From contig CAMLJN010000003.1 in assembly GCA_946480445.1 (NCBI GenBank), positions 1-64,000 of the forward strand: a DNA stretch of 64,000 nucleotides. Reading direction: 5' to 3'. A program made the translations under genes and the position numbers. Source of the DNA: an uncultured Buttiauxella sp. (GTDB lineage: Bacteria; Pseudomonadota; Gammaproteobacteria; Enterobacterales; Enterobacteriaceae). This document shows positions 50,393 to 62,150 of the stretch, piece after piece (position 1 is the first letter of the stretch; every line of letters starts with the position of its first letter). A model generated the notes under the pieces. The model saw only the letters and a program-made list of their open reading frames with translations, made no database searches and was not told where the DNA came from.

Positions 50393-51070
50393 ATGAAACA
50401 AACATTAGCTATCCTCACCATCGGCGTGGTCCCGGTCAGCGAGACGCTGCCGCTGCTCGCCGGGCATATTTCGCAAGAGCAAATCAAACATGTCACTTTA
50501 TTAGGCACCCTGAGCCGGGAAGAGGTGATGGCCGAGTACGGGGCGGCCCCCGGTGAAGAAGAAATGCTGACGCTACTTGCCGACAAGACCCTTATTAACA
50601 TTGGTAAACAGAAGGTTGAGCAGGCGCTACAGAGGGTCATCGACTTTCTTGATAAGCAGGATTTCGATGTGATTCTGCTGATGAGCTCCGAGCGCTTTAC
50701 CCGCCTTACGGCCCATAGCGCGATACTGCTGGAGCCGGAACGTATCATTCCCCCGCTGGTGGCATCCATCGTGGACGGGCATCAGGTGGGGATTATCCTG
50801 CCGATTCCGGAGCTGCTGGCGGCGCAGACGAAAAAATGGCAGCAGCTTGAAAGCCCGCCTCTCTACGAACTGGCTAATCCGGTGCACGGCACGGAAGAAG
50901 ATTTGCTTAACGCCGGGCGAAAATTACTGGCAGCGGGCGCGGATGTGCTGCTGCTTGATTGTCTCGGCTATCACCAAAAACACCGTGATATGCTGCAAAA
51001 AGCGCTTGATGTGCCGGTATTATTATCGAACGTTCTGGTTGCGCGTCTGGCCTCAGAGCTGCTTGCCTGA
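50393..51070 (+). CDS. aroM: AroM family protein
   Basis: A 225-residue protein of the AroM family, same length as in E. coli, controlled with aroL by TyrR there. Its biochemical role is unknown; the fold resembles Asp/Glu racemase-like proteins, with cysteine regions in LLDCLGYHQKHRD. It starts MKQTLAILTIGVVPVSETLP. The 278-base gap from yaiA contains a 66-codon frame (50131-50331) without recognisable content. Confidence 0.93.
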   Translation: MKQTLAILTIGVVPVSETLPLLAGHISQEQIKHVTLLGTLSREEVMAEYGAAPGEEEMLTLLADKTLINIGKQKVEQALQRVIDFLDKQDFDVILLMSSERFTRLTAHSAILLEPERIIPPLVASIVDGHQVGIILPIPELLAAQTKKWQQLESPPLYELANPVHGTEEDLLNAGRKLLAAGADVLLLDCLGYHQKHRDMLQKALDVPVLLSNVLVARLASELLA

Positions 51071-51139
51071 GGAGGGGAAATAATTTGCGTGACAGCGCTT
51101 AAGCCTGGCCTCTATATTGTTTTTCTGAACATTTTTTAA

Positions 51140-51445
<306 letters not shown>

Positions 51446-51448
51446 AAG

Positions 51449-51476
51449 AAACCCTCTCACTAACGAGAGGGTTTTT
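51449..51476 (+). terminator. Rho-independent terminator after ppnP
   Basis: The stem accctctc/gagagggt is followed by five T. It is a typical intrinsic terminator. Confidence 0.88.
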
Positions 51477-51528
51477 GGTTTTCGCCCTGCGGCGAGGGAG
51501 AGGGCGCCAGACACCCTGAAGCTAGCCC

Positions 51529-52440
51529 TTAACGCTGGGCTTCACCGCCCAGTGCTTCAACCAGATTCTTAATCAACGCCGCCAGCTCGCCGGTCATCAA
51601 AATAAAATCGGCGTCGAAACGCTGGCCGAAATCTTCACGATCGATATCGTCATTCTGCTCGCGCAGGGTATCGGCAAATTTCAGACGCTTAATGGAGCCG
51701 TCATCGGCAACCACAAACTGAATGCGTTCCTGCCAGTCGAGCGCCAGTTTAGTGACGACTTTTCCGGCTTCAATATGGGTGGCTATTTCGTCGCACACCA
51801 GATCCTGCTGCTTGCAGCGGATCACGCCGCCACCTTCCAGGATCGCCTTAAGCTCGGCTTCGTCCATCAGCGCCAGGCCCGCAGGAACATCGCCGGAGCG
51901 CACCCACTCGGTCAGCGTCAGTTCAATCGGTGTCTCCAGCGCTAAGGGGACAACCGGCAGCGATCCCAGGCTTTTACGCAGCAGAGCCAGCGTATCTTCC
52001 GCTTTTTTGGCACTGGCGCAGTCCACCATAATCAAACCGTTAACGGTATCAACCCACATCATCGTCTGGCTAAAACGGCTGAAGGCGCGCGGCAGCAGAG
52101 AATGCAGCACCTCGTCTTTCAGCGAGTCTTTCTCGGTTTTCTTCAGCTTGCGGCCCTGATCGGCTTCGAGCTTGCCGATTTTGGCTTCCAGCGCCTGCTT
52201 GATAACCGGAGCCGGGAGGATTTTTTCTTCTTTGCGGGCGCAAATAACAATCTGCCCGTTATTGGCATGGGTTAATGCATCACTGTGCGAGCCCATCGGT
52301 GGCACCCAGCCGGTTTTTGCCATATCCTGGCTACCGCAGGGGCTGAAGGTGAAAGCGGCCAACTGTTTTTCCATCTCATCCGCTGAGAGCGTGATGTCGC
52401 GGCTTAAACGGTAAACCATTAAATTTTTGAACCACAGCAT
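51529..52440 (-). CDS. rdgC: Recombination-associated protein RdgC
   Basis: RdgC is a ring-forming DNA-binding protein that limits RecA filament function. The 303 residues equal the E. coli protein, beginning [16 protein letters not shown]. The conserved GWVPPMG and FTDYIQ-type blocks are recognisable. It is divergent from mak and converges with ppnP. Confidence 0.96.
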   Translation of the reverse strand: MLWFKNLMVYRLSRDITLSADEMEKQLAAFTFSPCGSQDMAKTGWVPPMGSHSDALTHANNGQIVICARKEEKILPAPVIKQALEAKIGKLEADQGRKLKKTEKDSLKDEVLHSLLPRAFSRFSQTMMWVDTVNGLIMVDCASAKKAEDTLALLRKSLGSLPVVPLALETPIELTLTEWVRSGDVPAGLALMDEAELKAILEGGGVIRCKQQDLVCDEIATHIEAGKVVTKLALDWQERIQFVVADDGSIKRLKFADTLREQNDDIDREDFGQRFDADFILMTGELAALIKNLVEALGGEAQR

Positions 52441-52566
52441 GATTTTTTCCCGGTCAGGTCAGTGAAACGCAGCGGGCATGATAGCGAATCAGCCGCCTCG
52501 TTTCATTGCCTAAACGGCGCTGTGCTTCTACTCTGTTGATAATGCTCATCAAATGAGGAATTTTCA

Positions 52567-53478
52567 GTGCGCATAGGTATTGATTTAGGCGGGACAAAAA
52601 CAGAAGTGATAGCGCTGGCCGACGAGGGCACACAGTTATTTCGCCACCGCCTCCCCACGCCTAAGGATGATTATCAGCAGACCATCGGCACTATTGTGGA
52701 ACTGGTTCGCCTGGCTGAAGAGGCAACGGGCGAGAAGGGCACGGTTGGGGTCGGCATTCCCGGCTCGCTTTCCCCCTATACGCGAGTGGTGAAAAACGCC
52801 AACTCGACCTGGCTTAACGGCCAGCCGTTTGATAAAGATTTATCCAGTGCCTTGCAGCGTGAGGTCAGGCTTGCCAACGACGCAAACTGTCTGGCGGTTT
52901 CCGAAGCTATTGACGGCGCGGCGGCAGGGGCGGGCATTGTCTTCGCGGTGATTATCGGCACCGGCTGCGGCTCGGGTATCGCAATCAACGGCCGTAGCCT
53001 GATTGGCGGCAACGGCACCGCGGGCGAGTGGGGCCATAACCCGCTGCCGTGGATGGACGAGGACGAACTACGCTATCGCGAGGAGGTGCCTTGCTACTGT
53101 GGCAAACAGGGCTGCATTGAAACCTTTATTTCCGGTACGGGTTTTGCCATCGACTACCAGCGGCTGAGCGGAACAAAACTTAAAGGCAACGAGATAATGC
53201 ATCTCGCCGAACAGCAGGATCCGCTGGCCGAGCTGGCCATCAGCCGCTATGAAATGCGCCTGGCAAAATCCCTTGCCCATATCGTCAACGTTCTCGACCC
53301 GGACGCAATCGTGCTGGGCGGTGGGATGAGCAACGTGGAGCGCCTGTATAAAACGGTGCCGCAGCTGGTGAAGCCGTGGGTATTTGGCGGCGAGTTCCAG
53401 ACGCCGATCCGCAAAGCGGTACACGGTGATTCCAGCGGCGTTCGCGGTGCGGCGTGGCTCTGGCCCGTGGAAAAATAA
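52567..53478 (+). CDS. mak: Fructokinase Mak (ROK family)
   Basis: Mak phosphorylates fructose and, more weakly, mannose and glucose. The 303-residue ROK protein begins with GTG, as E. coli mak does, and reads [17 protein letters not shown] with the phosphate loop. The zinc motif [10 protein letters not shown] and the catalytic region [16 protein letters not shown] and [12 protein letters not shown] are intact. E. coli has araJ between mak and sbcC; here the two are neighbours. Confidence 0.95.
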   Translation: MRIGIDLGGTKTEVIALADEGTQLFRHRLPTPKDDYQQTIGTIVELVRLAEEATGEKGTVGVGIPGSLSPYTRVVKNANSTWLNGQPFDKDLSSALQREVRLANDANCLAVSEAIDGAAAGAGIVFAVIIGTGCGSGIAINGRSLIGGNGTAGEWGHNPLPWMDEDELRYREEVPCYCGKQGCIETFISGTGFAIDYQRLSGTKLKGNEIMHLAEQQDPLAELAISRYEMRLAKSLAHIVNVLDPDAIVLGGGMSNVERLYKTVPQLVKPWVFGGEFQTPIRKAVHGDSSGVRGAAWLWPVEK

Positions 53479-53507
53479 TGCTCTTCACCTCGCGTACAGA
53501 GGCGTCG

Positions 53508-53540
53508 CTTTCCCCTCTCCCTTTTCGGGAGAGGGGAAAG
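53508..53540. repeat. CTCTCC-type intergenic palindrome (mak-sbcC)
   Basis: The arms ctttcccctctccc and gggagaggggaaag pair perfectly (14 bases) around ttttc. It lies two bases from the sbcC stop and closely resembles the repeat at 7039-7070. It can serve as a 3' hairpin for both convergent genes. Confidence 0.7.
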
Positions 53541-53541
53541 G

Positions 53542-56500
53542 TCAGACGGCAAATTCTTTCGCCAGCCTGCTTACGCCCAGACCGTTGATCTTCTTCACTT
53601 TGATCTGCACCGGAATGCGCTCTTTCATCGCTTCCACATGGCTTATTACGCCGATTGTCTTCCCGCTTGCGTTTAACGTATCCAGCGCATCCAGCGCTGT
53701 ATCCAGCGTTTCGGCGTCCAGGGTGCCAAAGCCTTCATCGAGGAACAGCGAGTCAATACGCGTTTTATGGCAGACCAGGTCGGACAGCGCCAGTGCCAGC
53801 GCAAGACTCACCAGGAAGCTCTCGCCGCCGGACAGGGTGCGGGTATCGCGCACGGCGTCTGCCTGCCAGGTGTCCACCACCTGTAACTCCAGCGCCTCGC
53901 TGTCTTTACGCTGGAGCAAATAGCGTCCGTGCAGGCGATTGAGCTGGTTATTGGCCAGCCATACCAGGTTATCGAGCGTCAGCCCCTGGGCGAATTTACG
54001 GAATTTATCGCCTTCTTTAGAGCCGATCAGCGCGTTGAGATAGCCCCAGTCCTCTACCTGCTGCTGACATTCCGCGATAGCCTGCATCAGCCCCTGCTGG
54101 CGCAGGCGGTTCTCCTGGTCATGGCGCAGCTGCTGCTGAATCTGCCCCTGCTGCGTGGTGTTGTCACGCAGCCGTTGATGGCACTCGGCCAGCTGCTGTT
54201 GCACAAGGGGTAATGCTACGTCCCCGGCCAGCGTGGTTGGCCGGGCAGCCCGGTGTGCGTTCAGAGCCTGCTGCGCCTGCTGATACAGCGCAGTTTGCTG
54301 CTGGTGCTGCTGTTCAAGCTGCTGTTTTTTCTGCTCCAGCTGCTGCTGCTCTTGCTCATCAAGCGCCGCCGCCAGGAAGGCTTCTGTATCGGCAAACGGG
54401 CTGGTGTTCAGCGCGTGGGTAAACTGCTCGCTCGCCTGAGCGCTGCGCGCTTCATCATGCTGGCGCTGCTGTTGCAGCGTTTGCCACTGGCCCTCAAGAG
54501 AGAGGCAGTCGCTGTGCAACGAGTGCCAGTTTTGCAGGGCAGAGGCCTGCTCGCTTTCAGCCAGCGGCGGTGGCGTGGTGCCGTCGTCGGTAAGGGCGGC
54601 CAGCACGCTTTCGAAGGTGGCGAGCTGCTGCTGTAGCAGGGTGAGTTTTTCGCTGTGCTGCTGCCAGCTGTGGGACTCCTGCTGGCGCTGAGCCAGCCAG
54701 CGATTTTCATCCCCGGCGTCAGGGTGCGCCAGCCCCATCTTTTCAAGACTTGCGTTAAGGGCGGCGCGTTGGCCTGCGGCTTCATCGGCAAGTTTTGCGT
54801 GCTGCGTCTGCGTCTTTTCTAAATCCTGTAACAGCACCAGACGCTGGCTTTGCTGGTGCAGCTGCTGTTCACGGCACGCTTCTTTTTCCAGCCAGTCGTT
54901 CAGATCGTCTTCCGGCGTCAAAGCCAGGGCAAGCTCTGCGCAGATCTGCTGCCAGCGGGCGTACAGAGCACGCTCTTCTTCTTCCAGCGCGTTGAGGTTG
55001 GCGGCGAGTTTCTCGCGCTGCTGGCGCTGCGCCTCAAGCAGCGCCTTGATGGCGGAACCCTGCTCGGCAAGCCCGGAGACTTCCTGGGTGAGAGCCGTGA
55101 GGCGCTGCTGGTTTTCGCCCGGCTCAATAGCCTGATACTCCGCCACGGCAGGATGCTGTGTGGAGCCACAAAGTGGACAGGGCTGCTCGGGTTGCAGGCG
55201 AGCACGCTCATCTTCAAGCTTTTTAATGATTCTTTCTTGTTCGCACAGCTTTTCCAGATCGCTGTGATGCTGACGACGGTCTTTATACTGCTGGCGTTTC
55301 TGAATCAGCTCAGCCTCGCCCTTCGCTATTTGCTGGTCGAGCGCGGTAATTTCCAGCTGAAGCTGATGTTTTCTTTTAGCCAGCGAAGTGAACTGCGGAT
55401 GCAGCGTAGCGAGAAGTTGCCGCTTAGGACGCGCGGCGGTGATGGCCTGTAAATGAGCGTTGACTTCTTCGACGCTGAGACTTTCGGCGGTTGCGGGCAG
55501 CGCCGCCAGCTTTTGTTGGCAGGTTGCCATCTCCTGGATCAGGACTTGCAGCCGGGCCGCATCGCGCTGTTGCTGGGTAAAGGCTAAGCGCCATCCCGCA
55601 AGCTCCGCACTCCAGAAACGATAGCCGTCATGATCCTTGAGCCATGCCTGTAGATGGGTGCTTTCCTGCTGAATTGCCGCAGCCTGAGCGGCGGCAAAAA
55701 GACGGGTCTGCTGCCGCTGCCGCTTCGCTTGCAGTAAGCGAGCATTTACTTTATCGCTTTGTTCCAGCGTGTTGCTAAGCGCCGCTCGTTGCTCCTGCAA
55801 ACGTTGCCAGAGCGGGCGCAGTTTTTCTGCGGGCCGGGATTTCGTGAGTTTTTCCAGCCACGGAGCCGCATCTACCAGCGCCTGATTGCTCGCCTCAAGC
55901 GCCTGCTTTGCCGCGGTTTCACTCAGAGCCAGTTGCCCAAGCTGGCTCAGCCACTGCTGATTGTGTTGCAGGGTTTGCTGCTCGGCTAACAGCGTTTTTT
56001 CTTCCGAAGTAAGCGCCTGCAAACTCAGGCTAAGCTGCTGCTGTTGCGCTTCACTCAATAACGCCACGCCAGCGGCCTGAGCCTGTAAATTCTCCAGCTG
56101 GCTGCGCACATTTTTATGCCGTTCAAAAACGGCTGCGGAAACGGTGCCGTAAATTTCTGTACCGGTCAGCTCTTCCAGCAGAGAGGCCCGGTCGTTGGCA
56201 TCGGCATTTAAAAACGCGGCAAACTGCCCCTGCGACAGCATCATTGAACGGGTAAAACGGTCGTAATCAAGGCCGGTCAGTCTCGCCGTGTACTCGAGTT
56301 TATCCTTAATTTTATCGGCAATAATTTTGCCGGTTGCCACCTCAGCCAGTTCCACGCGCGGCGCCTGCAGATTGCCGTCAGCCGCATTACGGGCGCGGTT
56401 CTGGCTCCAGAAGGCGCGATACGCCACGTCTTTAACTTCGAATTCGACCTCAGCAAGACACTCGGCGGTATCGCGCGTCATCAGATCGTTTTGCGACTGG

Positions 56501-56694
56501 GAAAGGGTATTGAGGCGCGGCGTTTTGTGGTACAGGGCAAGGCAGATGGCGTCTAAAAGCGTGGTTTTCCCCGCGCCGGTTGGCCCGGTAATGGCAAACA
56601 GCCCGTTGCTGGCAAAAGGCTCGGCGGTGAAGTCGATTTTCCACTCGCCTTTTAAGGAGTTAAGGTTTTTCAGGCGCAGGCTGAGGATTTTCAT
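53542..56694 (-). CDS. sbcC: Exonuclease subunit SbcC
   Basis: SbcC is the ATPase of the SbcCD (Mre11-Rad50-like) nuclease that opens hairpins and trims double-strand ends. The 1050 residues (E. coli 1048) have an N-terminal Walker [22 protein letters not shown], two long glutamine-rich coiled coils, a central zinc hook CPLCG, and a C-terminal signature [19 protein letters not shown] with Walker [14 protein letters not shown]. Its start overlaps the end of sbcD by four bases (ATGA), so the two are coupled. Confidence 0.97.
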   Translation of the reverse strand: MKILSLRLKNLNSLKGEWKIDFTAEPFASNGLFAITGPTGAGKTTLLDAICLALYHKTPRLNTLSQSQNDLMTRDTAECLAEVEFEVKDVAYRAFWSQNRARNAADGNLQAPRVELAEVATGKIIADKIKDKLEYTARLTGLDYDRFTRSMMLSQGQFAAFLNADANDRASLLEELTGTEIYGTVSAAVFERHKNVRSQLENLQAQAAGVALLSEAQQQQLSLSLQALTSEEKTLLAEQQTLQHNQQWLSQLGQLALSETAAKQALEASNQALVDAAPWLEKLTKSRPAEKLRPLWQRLQEQRAALSNTLEQSDKVNARLLQAKRQRQQTRLFAAAQAAAIQQESTHLQAWLKDHDGYRFWSAELAGWRLAFTQQQRDAARLQVLIQEMATCQQKLAALPATAESLSVEEVNAHLQAITAARPKRQLLATLHPQFTSLAKRKHQLQLEITALDQQIAKGEAELIQKRQQYKDRRQHHSDLEKLCEQERIIKKLEDERARLQPEQPCPLCGSTQHPAVAEYQAIEPGENQQRLTALTQEVSGLAEQGSAIKALLEAQRQQREKLAANLNALEEEERALYARWQQICAELALALTPEDDLNDWLEKEACREQQLHQQSQRLVLLQDLEKTQTQHAKLADEAAGQRAALNASLEKMGLAHPDAGDENRWLAQRQQESHSWQQHSEKLTLLQQQLATFESVLAALTDDGTTPPPLAESEQASALQNWHSLHSDCLSLEGQWQTLQQQRQHDEARSAQASEQFTHALNTSPFADTEAFLAAALDEQEQQQLEQKKQQLEQQHQQQTALYQQAQQALNAHRAARPTTLAGDVALPLVQQQLAECHQRLRDNTTQQGQIQQQLRHDQENRLRQQGLMQAIAECQQQVEDWGYLNALIGSKEGDKFRKFAQGLTLDNLVWLANNQLNRLHGRYLLQRKDSEALELQVVDTWQADAVRDTRTLSGGESFLVSLALALALSDLVCHKTRIDSLFLDEGFGTLDAETLDTALDALDTLNASGKTIGVISHVEAMKERIPVQIKVKKINGLGVSRLAKEFAV

Positions 56695-57908
56695 GCTTGT
56701 TCCTCCGTATCGTGCAGGTCTGCAACGGTTTGCGCGAACAGGGTGCGCAGGCGCAGGCTGCGTTCCTCGGTGGTTTCTTCCTGGGCCAGACGGCGTTCAA
56801 ACACTTCTTCCACGCTCAGTTCACTGAGCGTTTCTTTATGGCTTTGGGCGATGACCCGCTCGCGCTGTTCGCGGCTGCGGCGCAGCAGCACCACTTCCAC
56901 CGGCAGGTTTTCGGTAATCTGCTGGATGTGGCGCTGCGAATCATGCAGATATTCATCGGTAGCAATTTCAATATCCAGCCAGACTTTTGGCGCCGAAGGC
57001 GCATCCCGCCACTGCTCAAGCTGCCGTTCAATGTCGCTCAGCGAGCCTTTGATCACGGCTAAGGGTTGGCTTACCGGCACGGGTAAAGCGGTGACGTTTT
57101 GCAGTTTTCCCTCGCCAAACTCCACCAGATAGACGCTTTTGACCTTGCCGGTTTCATCGAAGCTTAACGAAATGGGCGAGCCGCTGTAACGGATGTGATC
57201 TGTGCCGCCCACCAGCTGCGCGCGATGGATGTGCCCAAGGGCTATGTAGTCGGCCGGGGGGAAGTTCTGCGCAGGAAAGGCATCCAGGGTGCCGATGTAA
57301 ATATCGCGCACGGCGTCCGTTTTTGTTACGCCAACGGTAGTTAAATGCCCGGTTGCGATAATCGGCAGCTGTTGTTCACCGCGAGCGGCGAGAGCCGAGG
57401 CATGGCACTGCTGATAGTGCTCCGTGATGGCTTCCATTAACGAGCGCTGCTTTTCATGCCCGCTCAGCCCTGCCTGGCTGCTTTGAATGTCGCGCGGGCG
57501 TAAAAACGGAATCGGGCAAAGAATCGCGCCGGGCATGCCGTCTTTTTTCTTCAGCACCAGCGTTTGCTCTGACGGGTCATGACGGGCGCTGGCAATAACG
57601 GTGGTATTCAGGCATGCCAGCAGCTCACGTGATTCATTAAGCGTGGCTACCGAGTCGTGGTTGCCTGCCAGGACAACAAGCTGGCAGCCCGTAGCCTGCA
57701 ACTGCACGACAAAGCGGTTATAAAGCTCACGGGCATAGCTCGGCGGGGAGCCGGTATCAAAAATATCGCCCGCGACGATTATCGCATCCACGTCATGTTC
57801 AACGGCGGCCTGTAGCAGCCAGTCGAGGAACGCCTGGTGCTCCGGCCCGCGGCTTTTAGTGTAAAAGTTCTGACCGAGGTGCCAGTCCGATGTGTGGATA
57901 ATGCGCAT
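56691..57908 (-). CDS. sbcD: Exonuclease subunit SbcD
   Basis: SbcD is the Mre11-like manganese nuclease subunit of SbcCD. The 405 residues (E. coli 400) carry the phosphoesterase motifs [26 protein letters not shown] and, later, ATGHLTTVG and ALGHIHRAQ. It is the first gene of sbcDC and is divergent from phoB. Confidence 0.97.
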   Translation of the reverse strand: MRIIHTSDWHLGQNFYTKSRGPEHQAFLDWLLQAAVEHDVDAIIVAGDIFDTGSPPSYARELYNRFVVQLQATGCQLVVLAGNHDSVATLNESRELLACLNTTVIASARHDPSEQTLVLKKKDGMPGAILCPIPFLRPRDIQSSQAGLSGHEKQRSLMEAITEHYQQCHASALAARGEQQLPIIATGHLTTVGVTKTDAVRDIYIGTLDAFPAQNFPPADYIALGHIHRAQLVGGTDHIRYSGSPISLSFDETGKVKSVYLVEFGEGKLQNVTALPVPVSQPLAVIKGSLSDIERQLEQWRDAPSAPKVWLDIEIATDEYLHDSQRHIQQITENLPVEVVLLRRSREQRERVIAQSHKETLSELSVEEVFERRLAQEETTEERSLRLRTLFAQTVADLHDTEEQA

Positions 57909-58074
57909 AACCCGTCCTGTGGCAAAAATCGTAGGGGAAGATTATAAAGGGGAGTCACCGCGAACGGCAGAACTCTCTGTCATAATTCAAAGCGAGGGGT
58001 CATCTGGCCGTCATTTCTGGAGGGGGTGGGAAAAAAACAGTGGCGTGCAATTCCTGCTCTGTGAGGATTATCCT

Positions 58075-58094
58075 AAAATCAATGAATTGATTTT
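58075..58094. repeat. 20-base AT-rich palindrome, second copy
   Basis: AAAATCAATGAATTGATTTT differs at one base from the element at 12574-12593. The arms AAAATCAA/TTGATTTT enclose a 4-base loop. Two copies of a near-identical 20-mer in unrelated gaps are not expected by chance. Confidence 0.7.
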
Positions 58095-58162
58095 TCAGTT
58101 AATTTATTGAACGGCGCGTGTCGGGCCATCACAAGCCATGAGGTTTGTCATCGGCCTGATTA

Positions 58163-58191
58163 TTTTCATAAATCTGTCACAAATCTGACGC
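58163..58191 (+). promoter_or_regulatory. PHO box of phoB
   Basis: TTTTCAT-AAAT-CTGTCAC is a PhoB site, and a further 11-base repeat (CTGTCAC-AAAT-CTGACGC) overlaps it. E. coli phoB has almost the same sequence in the same place, where PhoB activates its own operon. Confidence 0.93.
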
Positions 58192-58238
58192 ATACTGTCG
58201 CCCACAACAGATATGGACTCTCCTTAACAGGGTAAATC

Positions 58239-58928
58239 ATGGCTAGACGCATTTTAGTCGTAGAAGATGAAGCGCCGATTCGTGAGATGGTGAGCTTCGT
58301 GCTCGAACAAAACGGTTTTCAGCCCGTTGAAGCAGAAGATTATGATGCCGCGGTGAACCTGCTGATTGAGCCGTACCCGGATCTGATTTTGCTGGACTGG
58401 ATGCTGCCCGGTGGCTCTGGCATTCAGTTTATCAAACACCTCAAGCGCGAAGCGCTGACCCGTGAAATTCCTGTAATGATGTTGACTGCCCGCGGTGAAG
58501 AAGAAGATCGCGTGCGCGGCCTTGAGGTGGGCGCCGACGACTACATCACCAAGCCATTTTCCCCGAAAGAGCTGGTGGCACGCATCAAAGCCGTGATGCG
58601 CCGCATTTCGCCGATGGCCGTTGAAGAGGTCATTGAAATGCAGGGGCTGAGCCTCGATCCTTCCTCCCATCGCGTCATGACCGGGGAACAACCCCTGGAT
58701 ATGGGGCCGACGGAGTTCAGACTATTACACTTCTTTATGACGCATCCGGAACGCGTCTACAGCCGTGAACAGCTGCTTAATCACGTATGGGGCACCAACG
58801 TCTACGTGGAGGACCGCACGGTAGATGTGCATATTCGACGTTTGCGTAAGGCGCTGGAGCTAAGCGGGCATGACCGCATGGTACAAACGGTACGCGGCAC
58901 GGGTTATCGCTTCTCAACCCGTTTTTAG
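58239..58928 (+). CDS. phoB: Phosphate response regulator PhoB
   Basis: PhoB is the OmpR-type response regulator of the phosphate regulon. The 229 residues equal E. coli PhoB. The receiver has the acidic pair VVEDEAP, phosphorylated Asp53 in [11 protein letters not shown], and Lys105 in TKPFSPKEL. The winged helix in the C-terminal half ends [15 protein letters not shown]. phoR follows after 22 bases. Confidence 0.98.
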   Translation: MARRILVVEDEAPIREMVSFVLEQNGFQPVEAEDYDAAVNLLIEPYPDLILLDWMLPGGSGIQFIKHLKREALTREIPVMMLTARGEEEDRVRGLEVGADDYITKPFSPKELVARIKAVMRRISPMAVEEVIEMQGLSLDPSSHRVMTGEQPLDMGPTEFRLLHFFMTHPERVYSREQLLNHVWGTNVYVEDRTVDVHIRRLRKALELSGHDRMVQTVRGTGYRFSTRF

Positions 58929-58950
58929 AATGCAGAAAGGAGTGTGACGC

Positions 58951-60243
58951 GTGCTGGAACGGTTGTCATGGAAAAGGCTGGTGCTGGAGCTGATGCTCTG
59001 GTGTTTACCGGCGGCTCTTCTCGGGCTGATCTTCGGTCATCTTCCCTGGTTTTTACTGGCGGCGGTGACTGCGCTGCTGGTCTGGCATTTCTGGAACCTG
59101 CTGCGTCTTTCATGGTGGCTATGGGTGGATCGCAGTATGACTCCACCGCCCGGAAGGGGGAGCTGGGAACCGCTGCTTTACGGCCTGCACCAGATGCAGC
59201 TGCGCAATAAAAAGCGCCGTAAAGAGCTGGGGAATTTAATTAAACGTTTTCGCAGCGGCGCAGAATCGCTGCCGGATGCCATTGTCCTGACGACAGAAGA
59301 GGGGGCCATCTTCTGGTGTAACGGGCTGGCACAGCAGCTGCTCGGCCTGCGCTGGCCGGACGACAACGGTCAGAACATCCTTAACCTCCTGCGCTATCCG
59401 GAATTTACCCGCTATCTGACCAGCAAAGATTTTCATCGCCCCCTTACCCTGGTGCTTAACAACGGACGCCATCTTGAGTTCCGCGTGATGTCCTACAGCG
59501 ATGAACAATGGCTGCTGGTGGCGCGCGACGTTACGCAGATGCACCAGCTGGAAGGGGCGCGGCGCAACTTTTTTGCCAATGTCAGCCACGAATTACGTAC
59601 CCCGCTTACGGTGCTGCAAGGCTATCTGGAAATGATGCAGGATCAGAGCCTGGAGGGGCCGCTGCGGGATAAAGCGCTGGGCACCATGCGGGAGCAAACT
59701 TCCCGTATGGAAGGGCTGGTTAAACAGCTGCTCACCCTGTCGCGTATCGAGGCGGCACCGGCTTTGGCGCTGAATGAAAAGATAGATGTGCCGCTGATGC
59801 TGCGGGTCGTGGAGCGAGAGGCGCAGACCCTGAGCCAGCAAAAACAGACGCTTGAGTTTGATGTAGAACCGCAACTGAAAGTTTTTGGTAACGAGGAGCA
59901 GCTGCGCAGCGCCATCTCCAACCTTGTTTACAACGCGGTGAACCATACACCGGAGGGCACGCATATCACGGTGCGCTGGCAGCAGGTGGAGCAGGGCGCG
60001 AAATTCAGCGTTTCAGATAATGGACCGGGCATTTCGGCGGAGCATATTCCGCGCCTGACAGAGCGCTTTTACCGCGTGGATAAAGCGCGTTCCAGACAAA
60101 CAGGCGGCAGCGGGCTTGGCCTGGCGATTGTGAAACATGCCCTGAGCCACCACGAGGCTCGCCTTGAGATCGAAAGTAGGGTGGGGAGCGGCAGTACGTT
60201 TTCCTTTGTGCTACCCGAGCGGCTTATTGCTCCTGCGGAGTAG
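58951..60243 (+). CDS. phoR: Phosphate sensor histidine kinase PhoR
   Basis: PhoR senses phosphate status through the Pst transporter and PhoU and phosphorylates PhoB. The 430 residues (E. coli 431) begin with GTG behind AAGGAG. Two close membrane segments lie near 12-28 and 33-50, then a PAS-like domain, His213 in [14 protein letters not shown], and ATPase motifs [20 protein letters not shown] and [12 protein letters not shown]. Confidence 0.97.
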   Translation: MLERLSWKRLVLELMLWCLPAALLGLIFGHLPWFLLAAVTALLVWHFWNLLRLSWWLWVDRSMTPPPGRGSWEPLLYGLHQMQLRNKKRRKELGNLIKRFRSGAESLPDAIVLTTEEGAIFWCNGLAQQLLGLRWPDDNGQNILNLLRYPEFTRYLTSKDFHRPLTLVLNNGRHLEFRVMSYSDEQWLLVARDVTQMHQLEGARRNFFANVSHELRTPLTVLQGYLEMMQDQSLEGPLRDKALGTMREQTSRMEGLVKQLLTLSRIEAAPALALNEKIDVPLMLRVVEREAQTLSQQKQTLEFDVEPQLKVFGNEEQLRSAISNLVYNAVNHTPEGTHITVRWQQVEQGAKFSVSDNGPGISAEHIPRLTERFYRVDKARSRQTGGSGLGLAIVKHALSHHEARLEIESRVGSGSTFSFVLPERLIAPAE

Positions 60244-60757
60244 TGCCGCGCCTTGCAGGCTCTTTGGCTTCAGGTCTTACACCTTCCTGCGGGGGACGCT
60301 ACGGTTCCCCGCAGGAGGACGAGATTGTCGGGGCTGGGGGCAATCTCGCCGGTATTTTGCGCAAAAATGTCAGCTTTCATTTCCACCCAGCCTGGTTTTG
60401 TCTGTTTTTCATCCTCAGTTTAATCACCATAATGCCTTATCTGGCGAAATTTTGACCGAACGATACGCCATAATAAATTCCAGTAATTGAATTTATTCAC
60501 TGGTTGTATGGTTAATTTAAGCAGATCTCTCTGGTTTCCCGATCCCTTCTTGTCTTCAAACGCTATAAGCGTTTTAATTGCGCCCTGTTGTTACCAATAC
60601 AACTAATTTTGCGTGGTAATTCGACTAACTATTCTTCGCCACCAAATCAGATTGGTTTTTTCCGCTATTGGGATAGGTAACTGCCACTTTTTTGCCGGGT
60701 AAGCGGCAGAAAATTTGAATACTTTCAACACCACACATCCACAGGCTGCAAATATTT
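60244..60757 (+). other. Long leader region before brnQ
   Basis: No gene is supported in these 514 bases. Right after phoR a strong hairpin is visible (cctgcggggga/ttccccgcagg at 60293-60318), followed by a second weaker inverted repeat (gagattg/caatctc at 60322-60349). The remainder is AT-rich and should hold the brnQ promoter. Small frames at 60164-60490 and 60243-60455 cross the hairpins and have no family match. Confidence 0.55.
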
Positions 60758-62080
60758 ATGACCCATCATTTAAAATCTCGCGACATTATCGCTCTGGGCT
60801 TTATGACCTTTGCGTTGTTTGTTGGCGCGGGCAACATTATCTTCCCGCCAATGGTTGGCTTACAGGCCGGCGAACATGTCTGGCTGGCCTCCTTTGGCTT
60901 TCTGGTGACCGCCGTAGGCTTGCCTGTGCTGACTATCGTCGCCATTGCTCGTGTGGGCGGCGGTATCGACAGCTTAAGCTCGCCGATTGGCCGCCGTGCA
61001 GGCGTGCTGCTGGCCACCATTTGTTATCTGGCCGTCGGACCGCTGTTTGCCACGCCACGCACCGCCACCGTCTCTTTTGAAGTGGGGATTGCCCCTCTGA
61101 CCGGCGCAGGTGAGCTGCCGCTGTTTATCTACAGCCTGGCCTATTTTGCGATGGTGATCGGCATCTCCCTTTATCCGGGGAAACTGCTGGATACTGTTGG
61201 TCATGTGCTGGCCCCGGTAAAAATTATTGCTCTGCTGGTGCTGGCCGCGGGGGCCGTGCTGTGGCCTGCCGGGGGGATCAGCAGCGCGACGGAAGCCTAC
61301 CAGAATGCCGCGTTCTCAAACGGCTTTGTGAATGGCTATCTGACCATGGACACCCTGGCTTCGCTGGTGTTCGGCATCGTGATTGTTAACGCCGCCCGTT
61401 CCCGCGGTGTAACCGAATCCCGTCTGCTGACCCGCTATACCATTTGGGCGGGGCTGATCGCAGGCGTAGGCTTGACCCTGATTTATCTGGCGCTGTTCCG
61501 TCTCGGCTCAGACAGCGCAACGCTGGTTGCCGATCAGAATGCGAACGGTGCCGCTATCCTGCATGCCTATGTTGCACATACCTTCGGCGGTGCAGGCAGC
61601 TTCTTCCTTGCCGCGCTGATTTTCCTGGCCTGCATGGTTACTGCGGTTGGTCTGACCTGCGCGTGCGCTGAGTTCTTTAGCCAGTACCTGCCGCTGTCCT
61701 ACCGTGCGCTGGTCTTTATTCTCGGCCTGTTCTCTATGGTGGTGTCCAACCTGGGGCTGAGCCACCTGATTCAGGTGTCGATTCCGGTACTGACCGCCAT
61801 TTATCCGCCTTGTATAGCACTTGTTGTGCTGAGCTTTACCCGCCCGTGGTGGCATAATTCGAGCCGCGTGATTGCACCGGCCATGCTCATCAGTACAATG
61901 TTCGGGATTATTGACGGTATCAAGGCGTCGGCGATAAGCGATATACTCCCGGCCTGGACGGCGCGTCTGCCGCTGTCGGATCAAGGGCTGGCCTGGGTAT
62001 TACCGACGGTTGCGATGGTTATCATCGCGGCGATCTGGGACCGGGCAGCAGGGCGACAGGTTACTTCAAACGCCCACTAA
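60758..62080 (+). CDS. brnQ: Branched-chain amino acid transporter BrnQ
   Basis: BrnQ is a twelve-segment LIVCS-family cation symporter for leucine, isoleucine and valine. The 440 residues (E. coli 439) start [20 protein letters not shown] and include [21 protein letters not shown] and [17 protein letters not shown], typical of the family. It ends in its own terminator, and proY follows. Confidence 0.96.
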   Translation: MTHHLKSRDIIALGFMTFALFVGAGNIIFPPMVGLQAGEHVWLASFGFLVTAVGLPVLTIVAIARVGGGIDSLSSPIGRRAGVLLATICYLAVGPLFATPRTATVSFEVGIAPLTGAGELPLFIYSLAYFAMVIGISLYPGKLLDTVGHVLAPVKIIALLVLAAGAVLWPAGGISSATEAYQNAAFSNGFVNGYLTMDTLASLVFGIVIVNAARSRGVTESRLLTRYTIWAGLIAGVGLTLIYLALFRLGSDSATLVADQNANGAAILHAYVAHTFGGAGSFFLAALIFLACMVTAVGLTCACAEFFSQYLPLSYRALVFILGLFSMVVSNLGLSHLIQVSIPVLTAIYPPCIALVVLSFTRPWWHNSSRVIAPAMLISTMFGIIDGIKASAISDILPAWTARLPLSDQGLAWVLPTVAMVIIAAIWDRAAGRQVTSNAH

Positions 62081-62098
62081 AAATTTGTTGGTTGTTTA

Positions 62099-62128
62099 AC
62101 CACGGGGCTGCGCTCCGTGGTTTTTTTA
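62099..62128 (+). terminator. Rho-independent terminator after brnQ
   Basis: The stem accacgg/ccgtggt with loop ggctgcgct is followed by seven T. Confidence 0.9.
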
Positions 62129-62150
62129 TTGTTGAGAGTGATACAGAACG

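Larger units (their letters stand above)
57909..58238. other. Gap between sbcD and phoB
   Basis: This region of 330 bases has the divergent promoters of sbcD and phoB. It contains the shared palindrome at 58075-58094 and the phoB PHO box. A 72-codon plus-strand frame (57892-58110) starts inside sbcD and is not supported. Confidence 0.55.

Noticed and set aside
57892-58110. 72-codon plus-strand frame between sbcD and phoB
   Set aside because: It starts inside sbcD, contains the repeated palindrome and ends before the PHO box. No recognisable content.
60164-60490. Open frames over the phoR end and the brnQ leader
   Set aside because: They read through the strong hairpin after phoR and start within phoR in another frame; no motif supports them.
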